A stretch of DNA of 64,000 nt from Wenyingzhuangia sp. 2_MG-2023 (lineage in GTDB: Bacteria; Bacteroidota; Bacteroidia; Flavobacteriales; Flavobacteriaceae). The DNA lies in contig NZ_JAUOSB010000001.1 of the NCBI RefSeq assembly GCF_030548295.1, positions 777,958-841,957 of the forward strand, in the 5' to 3' direction. Positions 33,638-43,824 of this stretch are shown one piece after another; the first letter of the stretch is position 1; the number at the start of each line of letters is the position of its first letter. The notes below the pieces were generated by a model that did no database searches, was not told the origin of the DNA, and saw nothing but the letters and a program-made list of their open reading frames with translations. A program made the translations under genes and the position numbers.

Positions 33638-34570
33638 TTAAGATATATTTTTGATGTAATCTAGGCTGATTTCTTTGTCTTTTGTCAATTGTTCTTTTAG
33701 AGCATCAATAGAATGAAAATGGATTTCTTCTCTTAAAAAGTGTAAAAATTCTATTTTGATGGAATCTCCATAAATGTCAAGGTCAAAGTTAAATAGGTGT
33801 ACTTCTATTGTTTTGTCTTTTCCGCTAACAGTAGGTCTATTTCCAATGTTTAACATTCCAAAATAACTATTGTTTTGGTGGGTAGCTTTCACTACATAAA
33901 CGCCATTTTTTGGAGTAAGTTTGTAGACTTCAGGTATTTCTATATTTGCAGTAGGGTATCCAATAGTGTTGCCTAATTGTTGACCTTTCACAACAAATCC
34001 GTTGATAAAAAAAGGAGTCGTTAAGAATTGAGTTGCTGTTTTGATATCGCCAGAATCTAAAGCTGTTCTTATTTTGGTAGAACTAACAGAGGTGTTGTTA
34101 ATGTCTTGTGCTTGTATTTCTTTAATGTTAAAGTCTAAGGTGTGACTGTAGTCTTTTAATTGCTCAAAATCACCTTCTCGGTTTTTACCAAATCGATGAT
34201 CGTAGCCCACAACTAGTTCTTTAACGTTTAGTTTGTTTACCAAAACATCTCTAACATAATCAAAAGCAGTAAGGTTAGAAAACTCTTTGTCAAAAGGATG
34301 AATGACCAAATAATCTAATTCGGTTTCGGATAAAATTGCAATTCGCTCATCAATCGTGTTGATCAATTTGATAGAGTTGTTTGCTTGTATTACCATTCTA
34401 GGATGAGGAAAAAAAGTAAGAAGCACAGATTTTAGTCCTTTTGCTTTTGCTTCTTTAAAAAGTTTATCCAATATTTTTCTGTGTCCCACATGAACTCCGT
34501 CAAAAGTACCTATGGTTACCACAGTCTCTAGACCTTCAGGAAAATGATTGTAGTTATGAATTACTTTCAA
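33638..34570 (-). CDS. ribF: Bifunctional riboflavin kinase / FAD synthetase
   Basis: 310 residues. N-terminal nucleotidyltransferase: TIGTFDGVHVGHRKIL and VGYDHRFGKNREGD. C-terminal riboflavin kinase: GNTIGYPTANIE and PKNGVYVVKA, then GNRPTVSG. It makes FMN and FAD from riboflavin. Monocistronic with its own -7 element at 34591. Confidence 0.97.
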   Translation of the reverse strand: MKVIHNYNHFPEGLETVVTIGTFDGVHVGHRKILDKLFKEAKAKGLKSVLLTFFPHPRMVIQANNSIKLINTIDERIAILSETELDYLVIHPFDKEFSNLTAFDYVRDVLVNKLNVKELVVGYDHRFGKNREGDFEQLKDYSHTLDFNIKEIQAQDINNTSVSSTKIRTALDSGDIKTATQFLTTPFFINGFVVKGQQLGNTIGYPTANIEIPEVYKLTPKNGVYVVKATHQNNSYFGMLNIGNRPTVSGKDKTIEVHLFNFDLDIYGDSIKIEFLHFLREEIHFHSIDALKEQLTKDKEISLDYIKNIS

Positions 34571-34590
34571 GTTTGCTTTTTAATTTTTGT

Positions 34591-34598
34591 CAAATTTA
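34591..34598 (-). promoter_or_regulatory. Candidate -7 element for ribF
   Basis: Reads TAAATTTG on the minus strand. Predicted start about 17 bases before the ribF ATG. No -33 TTG is clear. Confidence 0.45.
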
Positions 34599-34673
34599 AG
34601 AATACTATTTGAAAGTAGGGGGTGTGTAATGTGTAAAATAGGCACGGATATTTTATTTTATATTTAAAAAATT

Positions 34674-34689
34674 ATAAACGTATGTTTAT
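34674..34689. promoter_or_regulatory. Inverted repeat upstream of the TonB-dependent receptor
   Basis: ATAAAC-GTAT-GTTTAT, a perfect 6+6 inverted repeat with a 4-bp spacer. It lies about 10 bp upstream of TATTTTG (34698-34704), a near match to a -7 element, so it would overlap the -33 position. This is a typical location for a repressor or activator dimer. Confidence 0.4.
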
Positions 34690-34728
34690 TTTTTTCGTAT
34701 TTTGTGAATGAACTAAACCCCCAATTAA

Positions 34729-37500
34729 ATGAAAACTAAAATTATAACATTGATGTCATTGTTCTGTTGTTTTGCCTTTTACTCACAAAGTAATGTGATT
34801 GTTAAAGGTAAAGTGTTGGATATGAATGATAAAATGCCAGTTATGACAGCTACCGTTTCTGTCTCAGACGGTTCTGACGCAACATTTGTGAATGTAGATG
34901 GAACATTTGTATTAGAAATTAAAAAAGAATTACCTGTTGAAATAAAGGTAGTTGCCATTGGTTACAAAGATTACAAGCATGTAATTTCTACCAACAAAGC
35001 TGATTTGACTATTTTCTTAAAAGAAGACGTTACCAGTTTAGACGAAATAGTGATATCAGCCTCTAGAACTCCAGAAAGAGTGTTTGAATCTCCTGTGTCT
35101 ATTGAGAGAATGGGAGCTAAAGCGGTAGAGACTACAACTTCTGCAACTTTTTATGATGGCTTGGAAAACATGAAAGGAGTAGATGTAAATACAAGTAGTT
35201 TGACTTTTAAATCTATCAACACTAGAGGATTTGCAACATTTGCAAACACTCGTTTTGTACAATTGGTAGATGGAATGGACAATTCTTCTCCAGGGTTGAA
35301 TTTTCCTTTGGGGAATTTAATCGGATTGAATGAATTGGATGTGCAATCGGTGGAATTATTGCCAGGGGCTTCTTCTGCTTTGTACGGTGCCAATGCCTTT
35401 AACGGTATTATGTTTATGAGAAGTAAAAATCCTTTTGTAGATGAGGGTGTAAGTGTTTATGCTAAAACAGGGGTAACTTCATCAGAAAATGCTGGAGTGA
35501 ATGAGTTTTTTGATGTAGGTGCAAGAGTGGCAAAGAAATTTAACAAACACTTTGCTGCAAAATTTACGACGTCAATGTTAAAAGCAACGGATTGGTTTGC
35601 TACAGATACTAGAAATATAGATGCTAATGGTCAAATAACCACAGGAAATAGAGAGAGTGCAACTGATTATAACGGTATGAATATTTATGGAGATGAAGTA
35701 AGTACCAATTTACCTGGAATAGGAGTGGTTTCTAGAACGGGTTATACAGAACAAGATGTAGTAAATAACGACACAGATAGTTTTAGAGCTTCTTTGGCTT
35801 TGCATTTCAAACCTTTTGAGGATGAAGATACAGAAATTATTGTAAGTAGTAAGTTTGGAACAGGAAATACAATCTATCAGGGAGCAAGTAGATACGCGTT
35901 GAGAAACTTCATCATGCATCAGCACAAATTAGAATTTCAAACCAAACACTTAATGTTACGTAGTTATGTAACGATTGAAGATGCAGGAGATTCTTATGAC
36001 GTGCGATTTGTAGGAATCAACCTTAACAATGTTTGGAAAGACAACACAACGTGGTTTACAGAGTATGGAGGTGCTTATGCAGGTTTTGTGCCTGGGGTTA
36101 CTCCTGGAAACGATGCTTCTGCAAGGGCTTTTGCAGATAGAGATAGATTGGCACCTGGTAGTGCTGGTTTTAACCAAGCATTCAATCAAGTGATATCGGA
36201 TCCAGATTTGACTAAAGGAGCTAGGTTTGTAGACAGTTCTAGATTGTATCATTCAGATTTAAATTACAATTTTAGAGAATTGATTGAGTTTGCAGAAATT
36301 CAAATTGGTGGATCTGCGAGAAGGTATGAGTTGAATTCACAAGGGACTATTTTTACGGATACCAATGGGGATAAAATCACATACGATGAATATGGAGTTT
36401 ATACCCAATTGCAAAAAAAAATGATGGAAGAAAGGTTGAAAATAACTGGATCTATTCGTTATGACAAAGCCGAGAATTTTGAAGGTAATTTTTCTCCTAG
36501 GTTTTCAGTTTCTTACAGCCCAGACGAAAATAAAAATCACAACATTAGAGCTTCTGTACAAACAGGATTTAGAAACCCTACTACACAAGATCAATATATT
36601 GGGTTGAATTTAGGAAATGCTGTGTTAATAGGTTCAGCACCGGATAATTTAGAACGTTATCAACTTGAGGTAGCAAACAGTGCAACGGCTCAAGCTTTAG
36701 GTTTTGGAGCAACAAGTAATTTTACAGGAACATTGGCTTACGAAAATTCATTTACGTTATCTTCTTTGCAAAAATTTTCACAAACTACCAATCCAGCAGA
36801 CTTGGTTGCAGCAGATGTAAATTTGGTGAAAGCAGAACAAGTAACATCTTATGAAATAGGGTATAGAGGTAAGGTAGGAGAAAAAACAGTAATAGATTTA
36901 AGTGGTTATTATAGCAACTACAAAGATTTTATTTCTATCAAAACAGTAGTAACACCGCATTATGGTAGCAATACGTTAACAGATGTTCATCCTGTAGTAA
37001 TGTTGCCAAACGCAATTATAGCCATTGGTAATGGAGATTATACAGCGGCAAGAGTTTATACCAATTCTGATGTTGATGTAAGTTCTTATGGAGTTAATTT
37101 GGGAATAGAATCTAAAGTATTTGGAAATTATGATGTAGGAGTGAACTACTCTTATGCCAAACAGGACTTTGATAAAGCTAATAACCCAGATTTTACTACA
37201 ACATTTAACACCCCTGAGCACAAAGTAAAAGTTTCTTTTGGGAACAATGATTTGTACAAAGGATTTGGTTTTGGAATCAATGGTCGTTGGCAAGATGCTT
37301 TTCGTTGGGAATCTTCATTTGTTGACGGAGATATAAGTGCAAGAACAATTCTAGATGCACAGCTGATGTACAACATAGAAAAATGGAAATCTAAAGTAAA
37401 GGTTGGTGGTGCCAATATTTTAGCTCATGATTATCAATCAGCACCAGGAGCGGGTACAATCGGGTCTCAATTTTATGGATCTTGGACGTATTTGTTCTAA
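34729..37500 (+). CDS. TonB-dependent outer-membrane receptor
   Basis: 923 residues. Signal peptide (FAFYSQ), a carboxypeptidase-regulatory-like domain (about 25-105, VKGKVLDMNDKMPVMTATVS), a plug domain with TonB-box-like segment LDEIVISASRTPE, and ASSALYGANAFNGIMFM. A 22-strand barrel follows, ending in GSWTYLF. No SusD-like partner is next to it, so it is not a SusC pair; the substrate is unknown (siderophore, vitamin, peptide or glycan). Upstream sits a candidate operator (34674-34689), and a terminator follows. Confidence 0.93.
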   Translation: MKTKIITLMSLFCCFAFYSQSNVIVKGKVLDMNDKMPVMTATVSVSDGSDATFVNVDGTFVLEIKKELPVEIKVVAIGYKDYKHVISTNKADLTIFLKEDVTSLDEIVISASRTPERVFESPVSIERMGAKAVETTTSATFYDGLENMKGVDVNTSSLTFKSINTRGFATFANTRFVQLVDGMDNSSPGLNFPLGNLIGLNELDVQSVELLPGASSALYGANAFNGIMFMRSKNPFVDEGVSVYAKTGVTSSENAGVNEFFDVGARVAKKFNKHFAAKFTTSMLKATDWFATDTRNIDANGQITTGNRESATDYNGMNIYGDEVSTNLPGIGVVSRTGYTEQDVVNNDTDSFRASLALHFKPFEDEDTEIIVSSKFGTGNTIYQGASRYALRNFIMHQHKLEFQTKHLMLRSYVTIEDAGDSYDVRFVGINLNNVWKDNTTWFTEYGGAYAGFVPGVTPGNDASARAFADRDRLAPGSAGFNQAFNQVISDPDLTKGARFVDSSRLYHSDLNYNFRELIEFAEIQIGGSARRYELNSQGTIFTDTNGDKITYDEYGVYTQLQKKMMEERLKITGSIRYDKAENFEGNFSPRFSVSYSPDENKNHNIRASVQTGFRNPTTQDQYIGLNLGNAVLIGSAPDNLERYQLEVANSATAQALGFGATSNFTGTLAYENSFTLSSLQKFSQTTNPADLVAADVNLVKAEQVTSYEIGYRGKVGEKTVIDLSGYYSNYKDFISIKTVVTPHYGSNTLTDVHPVVMLPNAIIAIGNGDYTAARVYTNSDVDVSSYGVNLGIESKVFGNYDVGVNYSYAKQDFDKANNPDFTTTFNTPEHKVKVSFGNNDLYKGFGFGINGRWQDAFRWESSFVDGDISARTILDAQLMYNIEKWKSKVKVGGANILAHDYQSAPGAGTIGSQFYGSWTYLF

Positions 37501-37524
37501 TTCTGATTCAAGAATTAAAACCTT

Positions 37525-37569
37525 TAGAATCGGTTTGAAGTTGTTATTTTTAATCGATTCTATTTTTTT
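37525..37569 (+). terminator. Terminator of the TonB-dependent receptor
   Basis: TAGAATCG (37525-37532) pairs with CGATTCTA (37555-37562), a 22-nt loop, then seven T. It precedes the atpD promoter by 10 bp. Confidence 0.65.
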
Positions 37570-37579
37570 AACAAATGAG

Positions 37580-37609
37580 TTGTAGAAAATAATAAAAAAT
37601 ATATCTTTG
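37580..37609 (+). promoter_or_regulatory. atpD promoter
   Basis: TTG at 37580-37582 and TATCTTTG at 37602-37609, spacer 19 bp. The same TATCTTTG and spacing appear at rRNA P1. The mRNA 5' end then folds TAAACC (37618-37623) with GGTTTA (37632-37637), a possible stabilising stem-loop. Leader about 64 bases. Confidence 0.75.
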
Positions 37610-37649
37610 CAGTCAATTAAACCCGTGAAATGGTTTAGTTTGAAACTAG

Positions 37650-39185
<1,536 letters not shown>

Positions 39186-39188
39186 ATG

Positions 39189-39258
39189 AGTTATCAGTTG
39201 CCAGTAAGCAGTTAGCAGTTTGCTACTGAGTACTGAATGCTGTGTACTGAAAACTATA
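39189..39258 (+). repeat. Heptamer repeat array between atpD and atpC
   Basis: Ten 7-bp steps in perfect register from 39189. Five units are of type AGTTATC/AGTTGCC/AGTAAGC/AGTTAGC/AGTTTGC (39189-39223). Then come TACTGAG, TACTGAA, TGCTGTG, TACTGAA (39224-39251) and AACTATA. The array fills nearly the whole gap between atpD and the chosen atpC start. Confidence 0.88.
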
Positions 39259-39263
39259 AAAAT

Positions 39264-39557
39264 ATGTATTTAGAAATAGTATCACCGGAAGATATTTTGT
39301 TTTCATGCGAAGTGGATTCAGTAACCCTTCCTGGAGTTCAAGGTGAATTTCAAATGTTGAACAATCACGCATCTATCGTGTCTGATTTAGGTCCTGGACT
39401 TGTTAAAATTCACGTTCATACTCAAGAACATTTGGAGTTCAATGATTTTAAAGGTCGTTTTGAATTTCACATAGACGATGATAAAATTCTAACACTTCAA
39501 ATAAAGAGTGGAACAGTTGAAATGAAAGACAACAAAGTAATTCTTTTGGCTGATTAA
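39264..39557 (+). CDS. atpC: F1F0 ATP synthase subunit epsilon
   Basis: 97 residues. The start at 39264 gives the family N-terminus MYLEIVSPEDILFSCEVDSV. A longer frame from 39237 would begin inside the repeat array, so I reject it. Motifs LPGVQGEFQMLNNHASIVSDLGPG are typical of the epsilon beta-sandwich. The C-terminal helical part is short or absent, usual in this phylum. Regulates and couples F1 rotation. Confidence 0.92.
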   Translation: MYLEIVSPEDILFSCEVDSVTLPGVQGEFQMLNNHASIVSDLGPGLVKIHVHTQEHLEFNDFKGRFEFHIDDDKILTLQIKSGTVEMKDNKVILLAD

Positions 39558-39577
39558 ATTTTTCATCAATATAAAAT

Positions 39578-39610
39578 AAAACGCTATCTATACTTTAGGT
39601 AGCGTTTTTT
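39578..39610 (+). terminator. Terminator of atpDC
   Basis: Left arm 39578-39590, loop TACTT, right arm 39596-39608, giving 13 pairs with one G-T wobble, then T run to 39610. Its T run overlaps the first base of the bioF -7 element. Confidence 0.88.
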
Positions 39611-39617
39611 ACTTTTG
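39610..39617 (+). promoter_or_regulatory. bioF -7 element, fused to the atpC terminator
   Basis: TACTTTTG at 39610-39617 matches TAnnTTTG. The next ATG (bioF, 39624) follows after six bases, so the transcript would be nearly leaderless. The -33 region lies in the terminator stem and shows no clean TTG. Confidence 0.55.
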
Positions 39618-39623
39618 TGACCT

Positions 39624-40760
39624 ATGTACCATCTTCCAAATTCGTTAAAAGATAAGTTGCAAACAAGAATTGAAAATAATTCTTTAAGGACGCTTCATGT
39701 AAATAATGTAGGACTAGATTTTTATTCTAATGACTATTTAGGTTTGGCACAGTCTAAAAGTGTTGCAGAGAAGGCCAAAATGTGCTTAGAGAATAGTCAT
39801 GATGTAAACGGAAGTACGGGGTCTAGATTGATTTCTGGTACGCATTCTTTGCATATAGAAGTAGAGTCCGAGTTGGCTCGTTTTCATAAAGCAGAATCGG
39901 GCTTGTTGTTCAATTCTGGTTACGATGCCAATGTAGGTTTGTTTTCGTCTGTACTGCAAAAGAACGATGTATTGCTTTTTGATGAATTGATTCATGCCTC
40001 TGTTAGAGATGGAATTAGATTGAGCGCTGCTAATTCCTACAAATTTAAACACAATGATATTTACGATTTAGAGACTAAAATCCTCCGTTTTAAACAGAAT
40101 GCGAGACAGGTTTATATTTCTATCGAAACCGTTTATTCTATGGATGGAGATACGGCTCCACTTCAGGATATTGTAAATTTGTGTGAAAAACACGGTGTTT
40201 ATTTAATTGTTGATGAAGCGCATTCAGGAGGTGTTTTTGGAGAAAATGGAAGTGGATTGGTATGTGCTTTAGGGCTAGAGACTAAAATTTTTGCACGAGT
40301 ACATACTTTTGGGAAAGCTTTAGGTTGTCATGGTGCTGTGGTTTTAGGTTCTGAGGATTTAAGAAATTATCTGATTAATTTTTCCAGAGCTTTTATTTAT
40401 ACAACTGCCATCCCTTTACATGCTGTGGCTACAATTAGAGCAGCTTATGAAAGCTTACAAGAAAAAGAATTGTTACAAAACCTGCACTTTAGAATTTCTT
40501 ATTTTAATAAAGTTGTACAAAAGCTCGGATTGTCAGAAAAGTTCATCAAAAGTAATAGTGCTATTCACTGTTGTATGTTGCCTGGAAATGATCGTGTGAA
40601 AAATTTAGCTCAAAAAATTCAAAATCAAGGAGTTTTGGTCAAGCCAATTTTATCACCAACAGTAGCGAATGGGCAAGAACGTTTGCGAATTTGTTTGCAT
40701 GCTTTTAATACAAAACAAGAAATAGATCTTCTTTTAAAAATCATTTCAGAAAATATATAG
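39624..40760 (+). CDS. bioF: 8-amino-7-oxononanoate synthase
   Basis: 378 residues. PLP enzyme that condenses pimeloyl thioester with alanine in biotin synthesis. Motifs: DFYSNDYLGLAQS, STGSRLISGTH, VDEAHSGGVFG, and Lys231 in HTFGKALGCHGA as the PLP-binding residue. It leads a bioF-bioD-bioA operon. The upstream gap of 66 bp holds the atpC terminator and the bioF promoter. Confidence 0.95.
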   Translation: MYHLPNSLKDKLQTRIENNSLRTLHVNNVGLDFYSNDYLGLAQSKSVAEKAKMCLENSHDVNGSTGSRLISGTHSLHIEVESELARFHKAESGLLFNSGYDANVGLFSSVLQKNDVLLFDELIHASVRDGIRLSAANSYKFKHNDIYDLETKILRFKQNARQVYISIETVYSMDGDTAPLQDIVNLCEKHGVYLIVDEAHSGGVFGENGSGLVCALGLETKIFARVHTFGKALGCHGAVVLGSEDLRNYLINFSRAFIYTTAIPLHAVATIRAAYESLQEKELLQNLHFRISYFNKVVQKLGLSEKFIKSNSAIHCCMLPGNDRVKNLAQKIQNQGVLVKPILSPTVANGQERLRICLHAFNTKQEIDLLLKIISENI

Positions 40761-40763
40761 ATA

Positions 40764-41396
40764 ATGTTGTCCAAAAAAATATTTGTCACAGGAATTTCTA
40801 CAGATGTAGGAAAAACATTGGTTTCTGCTATTTTGGTAGAAGCGCTACAAGCGGATTATTGGAAACCAATACAAGCGGGGGAGTTGGAATATTCTGATAT
40901 GGATAAAGTAAAAGAGTTGATTTCTAACAAAACCTCAATATTTCATTCTAATGCTTACGCTTTAAAAACACCAATGAGTCCTCATGCTGCTGCAGAAATA
41001 GAGGAGGTAGAAATAGTTATTGAAAACATTAAAAGTCCCCTAACAGATAATTGCTTAGTGATTGAAGGTGCTGGAGGACTGCTGGTTCCTTTAAATAACA
41101 AACAAACAATTTTAGATATTATTCCGCAAGACGCTTTGGTTGTGGTGGTTTCTAGGCATTATTTAGGGAGTATCAATCATACTTTAATGACTTTGGAGTT
41201 GTTGAATCAAAAAGGCTTTAAAACAGCATTGGTGTATAGTGGAAATGAACATGTAACCACGGAAAATATCATTCAAAAAATGATGGGAGTTTCTGTAATA
41301 GGGAGAGTTGAAGAAGAAGAGAAAATCAATTCAGAAGTTGTGAAAAAATATGCAGATTTGTTTAAAGAAAAAATAGAAAATGAACTTAACAAATAG
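40764..41396 (+). CDS. bioD: Dethiobiotin synthetase
   Basis: 210 residues. ATP-dependent ring closure of DAPA to dethiobiotin. P-loop GISTDVGKTLVSA, KPIQAG and EGAGGLLVPL are diagnostic. It starts 3 bp after bioF and overlaps bioA by 17 bp. Confidence 0.95.
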   Translation: MLSKKIFVTGISTDVGKTLVSAILVEALQADYWKPIQAGELEYSDMDKVKELISNKTSIFHSNAYALKTPMSPHAAAEIEEVEIVIENIKSPLTDNCLVIEGAGGLLVPLNNKQTILDIIPQDALVVVVSRHYLGSINHTLMTLELLNQKGFKTALVYSGNEHVTTENIIQKMMGVSVIGRVEEEEKINSEVVKKYADLFKEKIENELNK

Positions 41397-42645
41397 AGAT
41401 CAAAAGCATTTGTGGCATCCGTTAACTCAACACAAAACCACTCAAGATGCTTTAGGAATTGTAAAAGCGAATGGGGTGTATTTATTTGATGAGTTTGGAA
41501 ACAAATACATAGATGCCATTTCTTCTTGGTATACTTGTGTTTATGGTCACTGCCATCCACATATGGTACAAAAAGTTACGGAGCAAGTAAGTAGTTTAGA
41601 TCAGATTGTTTTTGCGGGATTTACACATCCTCCTGCTGTAGAAATGTCAGAAAAACTGATGGAGATTTTACCTAAAAATCAACAAAAGATTTTTTTTTCA
41701 GACAATGGATCTACTACTGTGGATATTGCTATTAAAATGAGTTTGCAGTACCATTTTAATCAAGGAAAAAAGAAATTAAAAATCATTGCATTTCAAGATG
41801 CTTTTCATGGAGATACATTTGGTGCAATGTCTGTCTCAGGTTTAGATGTTTACAACGGTCCTTTTTCTGATGTGGTATTGAAAGTAGATAGAATTTCAGT
41901 TCCGAATCAAGAGAATATAGATAGGGTAGTATGTGATTTTAAAAATATATTAGCAACAAATGAGGTTGCTTGTTTTGTGTTTGAACCCTTGGTACAAGGA
42001 GCAAATTGTATGAAAATGCATGAAGCCAAATACTTGGATGTTTTAATTGCTTTGGCACAAGAACAAGATGTGGTGTGTGTAGCGGATGAGGTGATGACAG
42101 GTTTTGGAAAAACAGGAATGTATTTTGCTTCGGATCGTTTGAAATATAAGCCAGATATTATGTGTTTGTCCAAAGCATTGACGGGAGGTATGGTGCCGAT
42201 GGGATTGACCACTTGCACTCAAAAAATTTACGATGCTTTTTATGCGGATGAAATTGCCAAAGGTTTTTTTCACGGACATACGTACTCTGCAAATCCTATT
42301 GCTTGTTCAGCAGCTATTGCAAGTATTGAATTGTTGCAGAGTAAAGAAATACAGGATGGAATTCAACGCATAGAGAAAGGCCATCAAGAATTTGTGTTGA
42401 AGCTGAAAAATCATTCAAATATTTCGGAAATAAGAACTTTAGGGGTGATCTTGGCAATTGATTTGAAGTTGAATATAGATCGTTATGGGAAAGATAGAAA
42501 CGAAATTTTAAATCATTTTATGAGCAAAGGGATTTTTTTAAGACCACTTGGTAATACCTTGTATATTGTTCCTCCTTATGTTATTAAAGAAGAAGAGTTG
42601 CTTATGATTTACAATACGATGAAAGAATTTATAGATGCTTTGTAA
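41380..42645 (+). CDS. bioA: Adenosylmethionine-8-amino-7-oxononanoate transaminase
   Basis: 421 residues. Class III aminotransferase: WHPLTQHKT start, SSWYTCVYGHCHP, DNGSTTVDIAIKMS, FQDAFHGDTFGAMSVSG, ADEVMTGFGKTG, and the PLP Lys in LSKALTGGMVP. It makes DAPA for BioD. Only 4 bp separate its stop codon from that of the convergent methyltransferase gene, leaving no room for a separate terminator. Confidence 0.95.
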   Translation: MNLTNRDQKHLWHPLTQHKTTQDALGIVKANGVYLFDEFGNKYIDAISSWYTCVYGHCHPHMVQKVTEQVSSLDQIVFAGFTHPPAVEMSEKLMEILPKNQQKIFFSDNGSTTVDIAIKMSLQYHFNQGKKKLKIIAFQDAFHGDTFGAMSVSGLDVYNGPFSDVVLKVDRISVPNQENIDRVVCDFKNILATNEVACFVFEPLVQGANCMKMHEAKYLDVLIALAQEQDVVCVADEVMTGFGKTGMYFASDRLKYKPDIMCLSKALTGGMVPMGLTTCTQKIYDAFYADEIAKGFFHGHTYSANPIACSAAIASIELLQSKEIQDGIQRIEKGHQEFVLKLKNHSNISEIRTLGVILAIDLKLNIDRYGKDRNEILNHFMSKGIFLRPLGNTLYIVPPYVIKEEELLMIYNTMKEFIDAL

Positions 42646-42649
42646 ATTT

Positions 42650-43822
42650 TTACATCTTATCACAAACCATAACAATTTGCTCATTTTTTAAATTGGTCGT
42701 AAAAAATAAATAAGTAGTTCCACCATCTTTAATTCCTGTTTTTTTACGGATGCTTGCTACATTTTCTTTAAAATTACGAGTGGTGATATTTGCTTTTTTC
42801 TCTGGTAAATATTTTAAAAGCAATTTTTTTTGATAAGGTAGTGTTTGTCTAACTTTAAAACGTCTTCCAGGAAAATCTATCAAATTTTCTGAAGTGTATA
42901 AATGTGAGTGTTGGTGTAGTTTGTCAATCTGAAATTGTGCAGAAACGGCAGTAAATCCACCTGATTTTAAAATAGCACTGTTGGGTTCGTACAAATAATT
43001 TAGAGGTTTAGAAAGGGTGAATTCATACTCTTGTTGAAACGTGAAATTAAAATGTTGTGTTTGTTTGTCTAAATTGGTAGCAATAATTTTAATGGAATTG
43101 TTGTAGTCTTTTTCAACTATTACAAGTACTTCTTTTACTTCGTTAAAAAGAGCAATGATGTGAATTTCTTTTACATTTTTCAACTCATTGATACAACTTG
43201 TAAGATCAATCAAAGGAGAGTTTTTAATAAGCAAGTTGTTGCTTTTTTCTAGCAATGCATTTAAATGTAAAGGAACGTTTGGCAGGCAATCTTTTAGTAG
43301 AAATACTTTTCCTTTAGCATCATTTCTTCGAGAAGGATCTATGTAAATCCAATCGTATTTTTTGGTGTTTTCTAGTACATAAGCAATGCCATCGCCTTGA
43401 ACACAGTTTGTGTTTTCAATTTCAAATTGTTTCAAGTTGTGTTGTACAATAGCAGACAATTCATCATTCAATTCACAATGCGTAACGTTTTTAAATCTTT
43501 TTGAAAAAGCAAAGTCATCAACTCCAAAACCACCAGTAACATCTATAAGTGTTTCTCCATTAATAAGTGTACTTTTGTAGGCTGCTGTAGCTTCTGAAGA
43601 AGTTTGTTCTATGTTTAGTTTGTTAGGATAATAAATGTTTTTTGTAAGAAACCAAGAAGGTAATTTTTTTTCACACTTTTTTTTAGATTCTAATTGCTCA
43701 ATCAACTCTGTAGTCTGAATGTTTTCAATGGGACTCCCTTTTAAAATCAACTGTGTAATATCTGTTTTTAGGTTCCTACAGATAAATTCTTGAACGTTAT
43801 TTTGTAATAAAGCGAAATTCAA
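42650..43822 (-). CDS. THUMP-like class I SAM-dependent methyltransferase
   Basis: 390 residues. N-terminal helical region, then a Rossmann core with motif I LIDVTGGFGVDDFAFS, HCELNDELS and IYIDPSRRND (motif IV-like). A C-terminal THUMP-like region holds RRFKVRQTLPY. Likely an RNA methyltransferase, though no target can be assigned. It is 2 bp downstream of the AI-2E gene in the operon starting at 45487. Confidence 0.78.
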   Translation of the reverse strand: MNFALLQNNVQEFICRNLKTDITQLILKGSPIENIQTTELIEQLESKKKCEKKLPSWFLTKNIYYPNKLNIEQTSSEATAAYKSTLINGETLIDVTGGFGVDDFAFSKRFKNVTHCELNDELSAIVQHNLKQFEIENTNCVQGDGIAYVLENTKKYDWIYIDPSRRNDAKGKVFLLKDCLPNVPLHLNALLEKSNNLLIKNSPLIDLTSCINELKNVKEIHIIALFNEVKEVLVIVEKDYNNSIKIIATNLDKQTQHFNFTFQQEYEFTLSKPLNYLYEPNSAILKSGGFTAVSAQFQIDKLHQHSHLYTSENLIDFPGRRFKVRQTLPYQKKLLLKYLPEKKANITTRNFKENVASIRKKTGIKDGGTTYLFFTTNLKNEQIVMVCDKM

Positions 43823-43824
43823 AT

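Noticed and set aside
34729..37500. SusC-type polysaccharide transporter
   Set aside because: No SusD-like gene follows and the protein is shorter than usual SusC proteins.
39237..39263. Longer start for atpC
   Set aside because: The extension lies in the heptamer array, and the family N-terminus starts at 39264.
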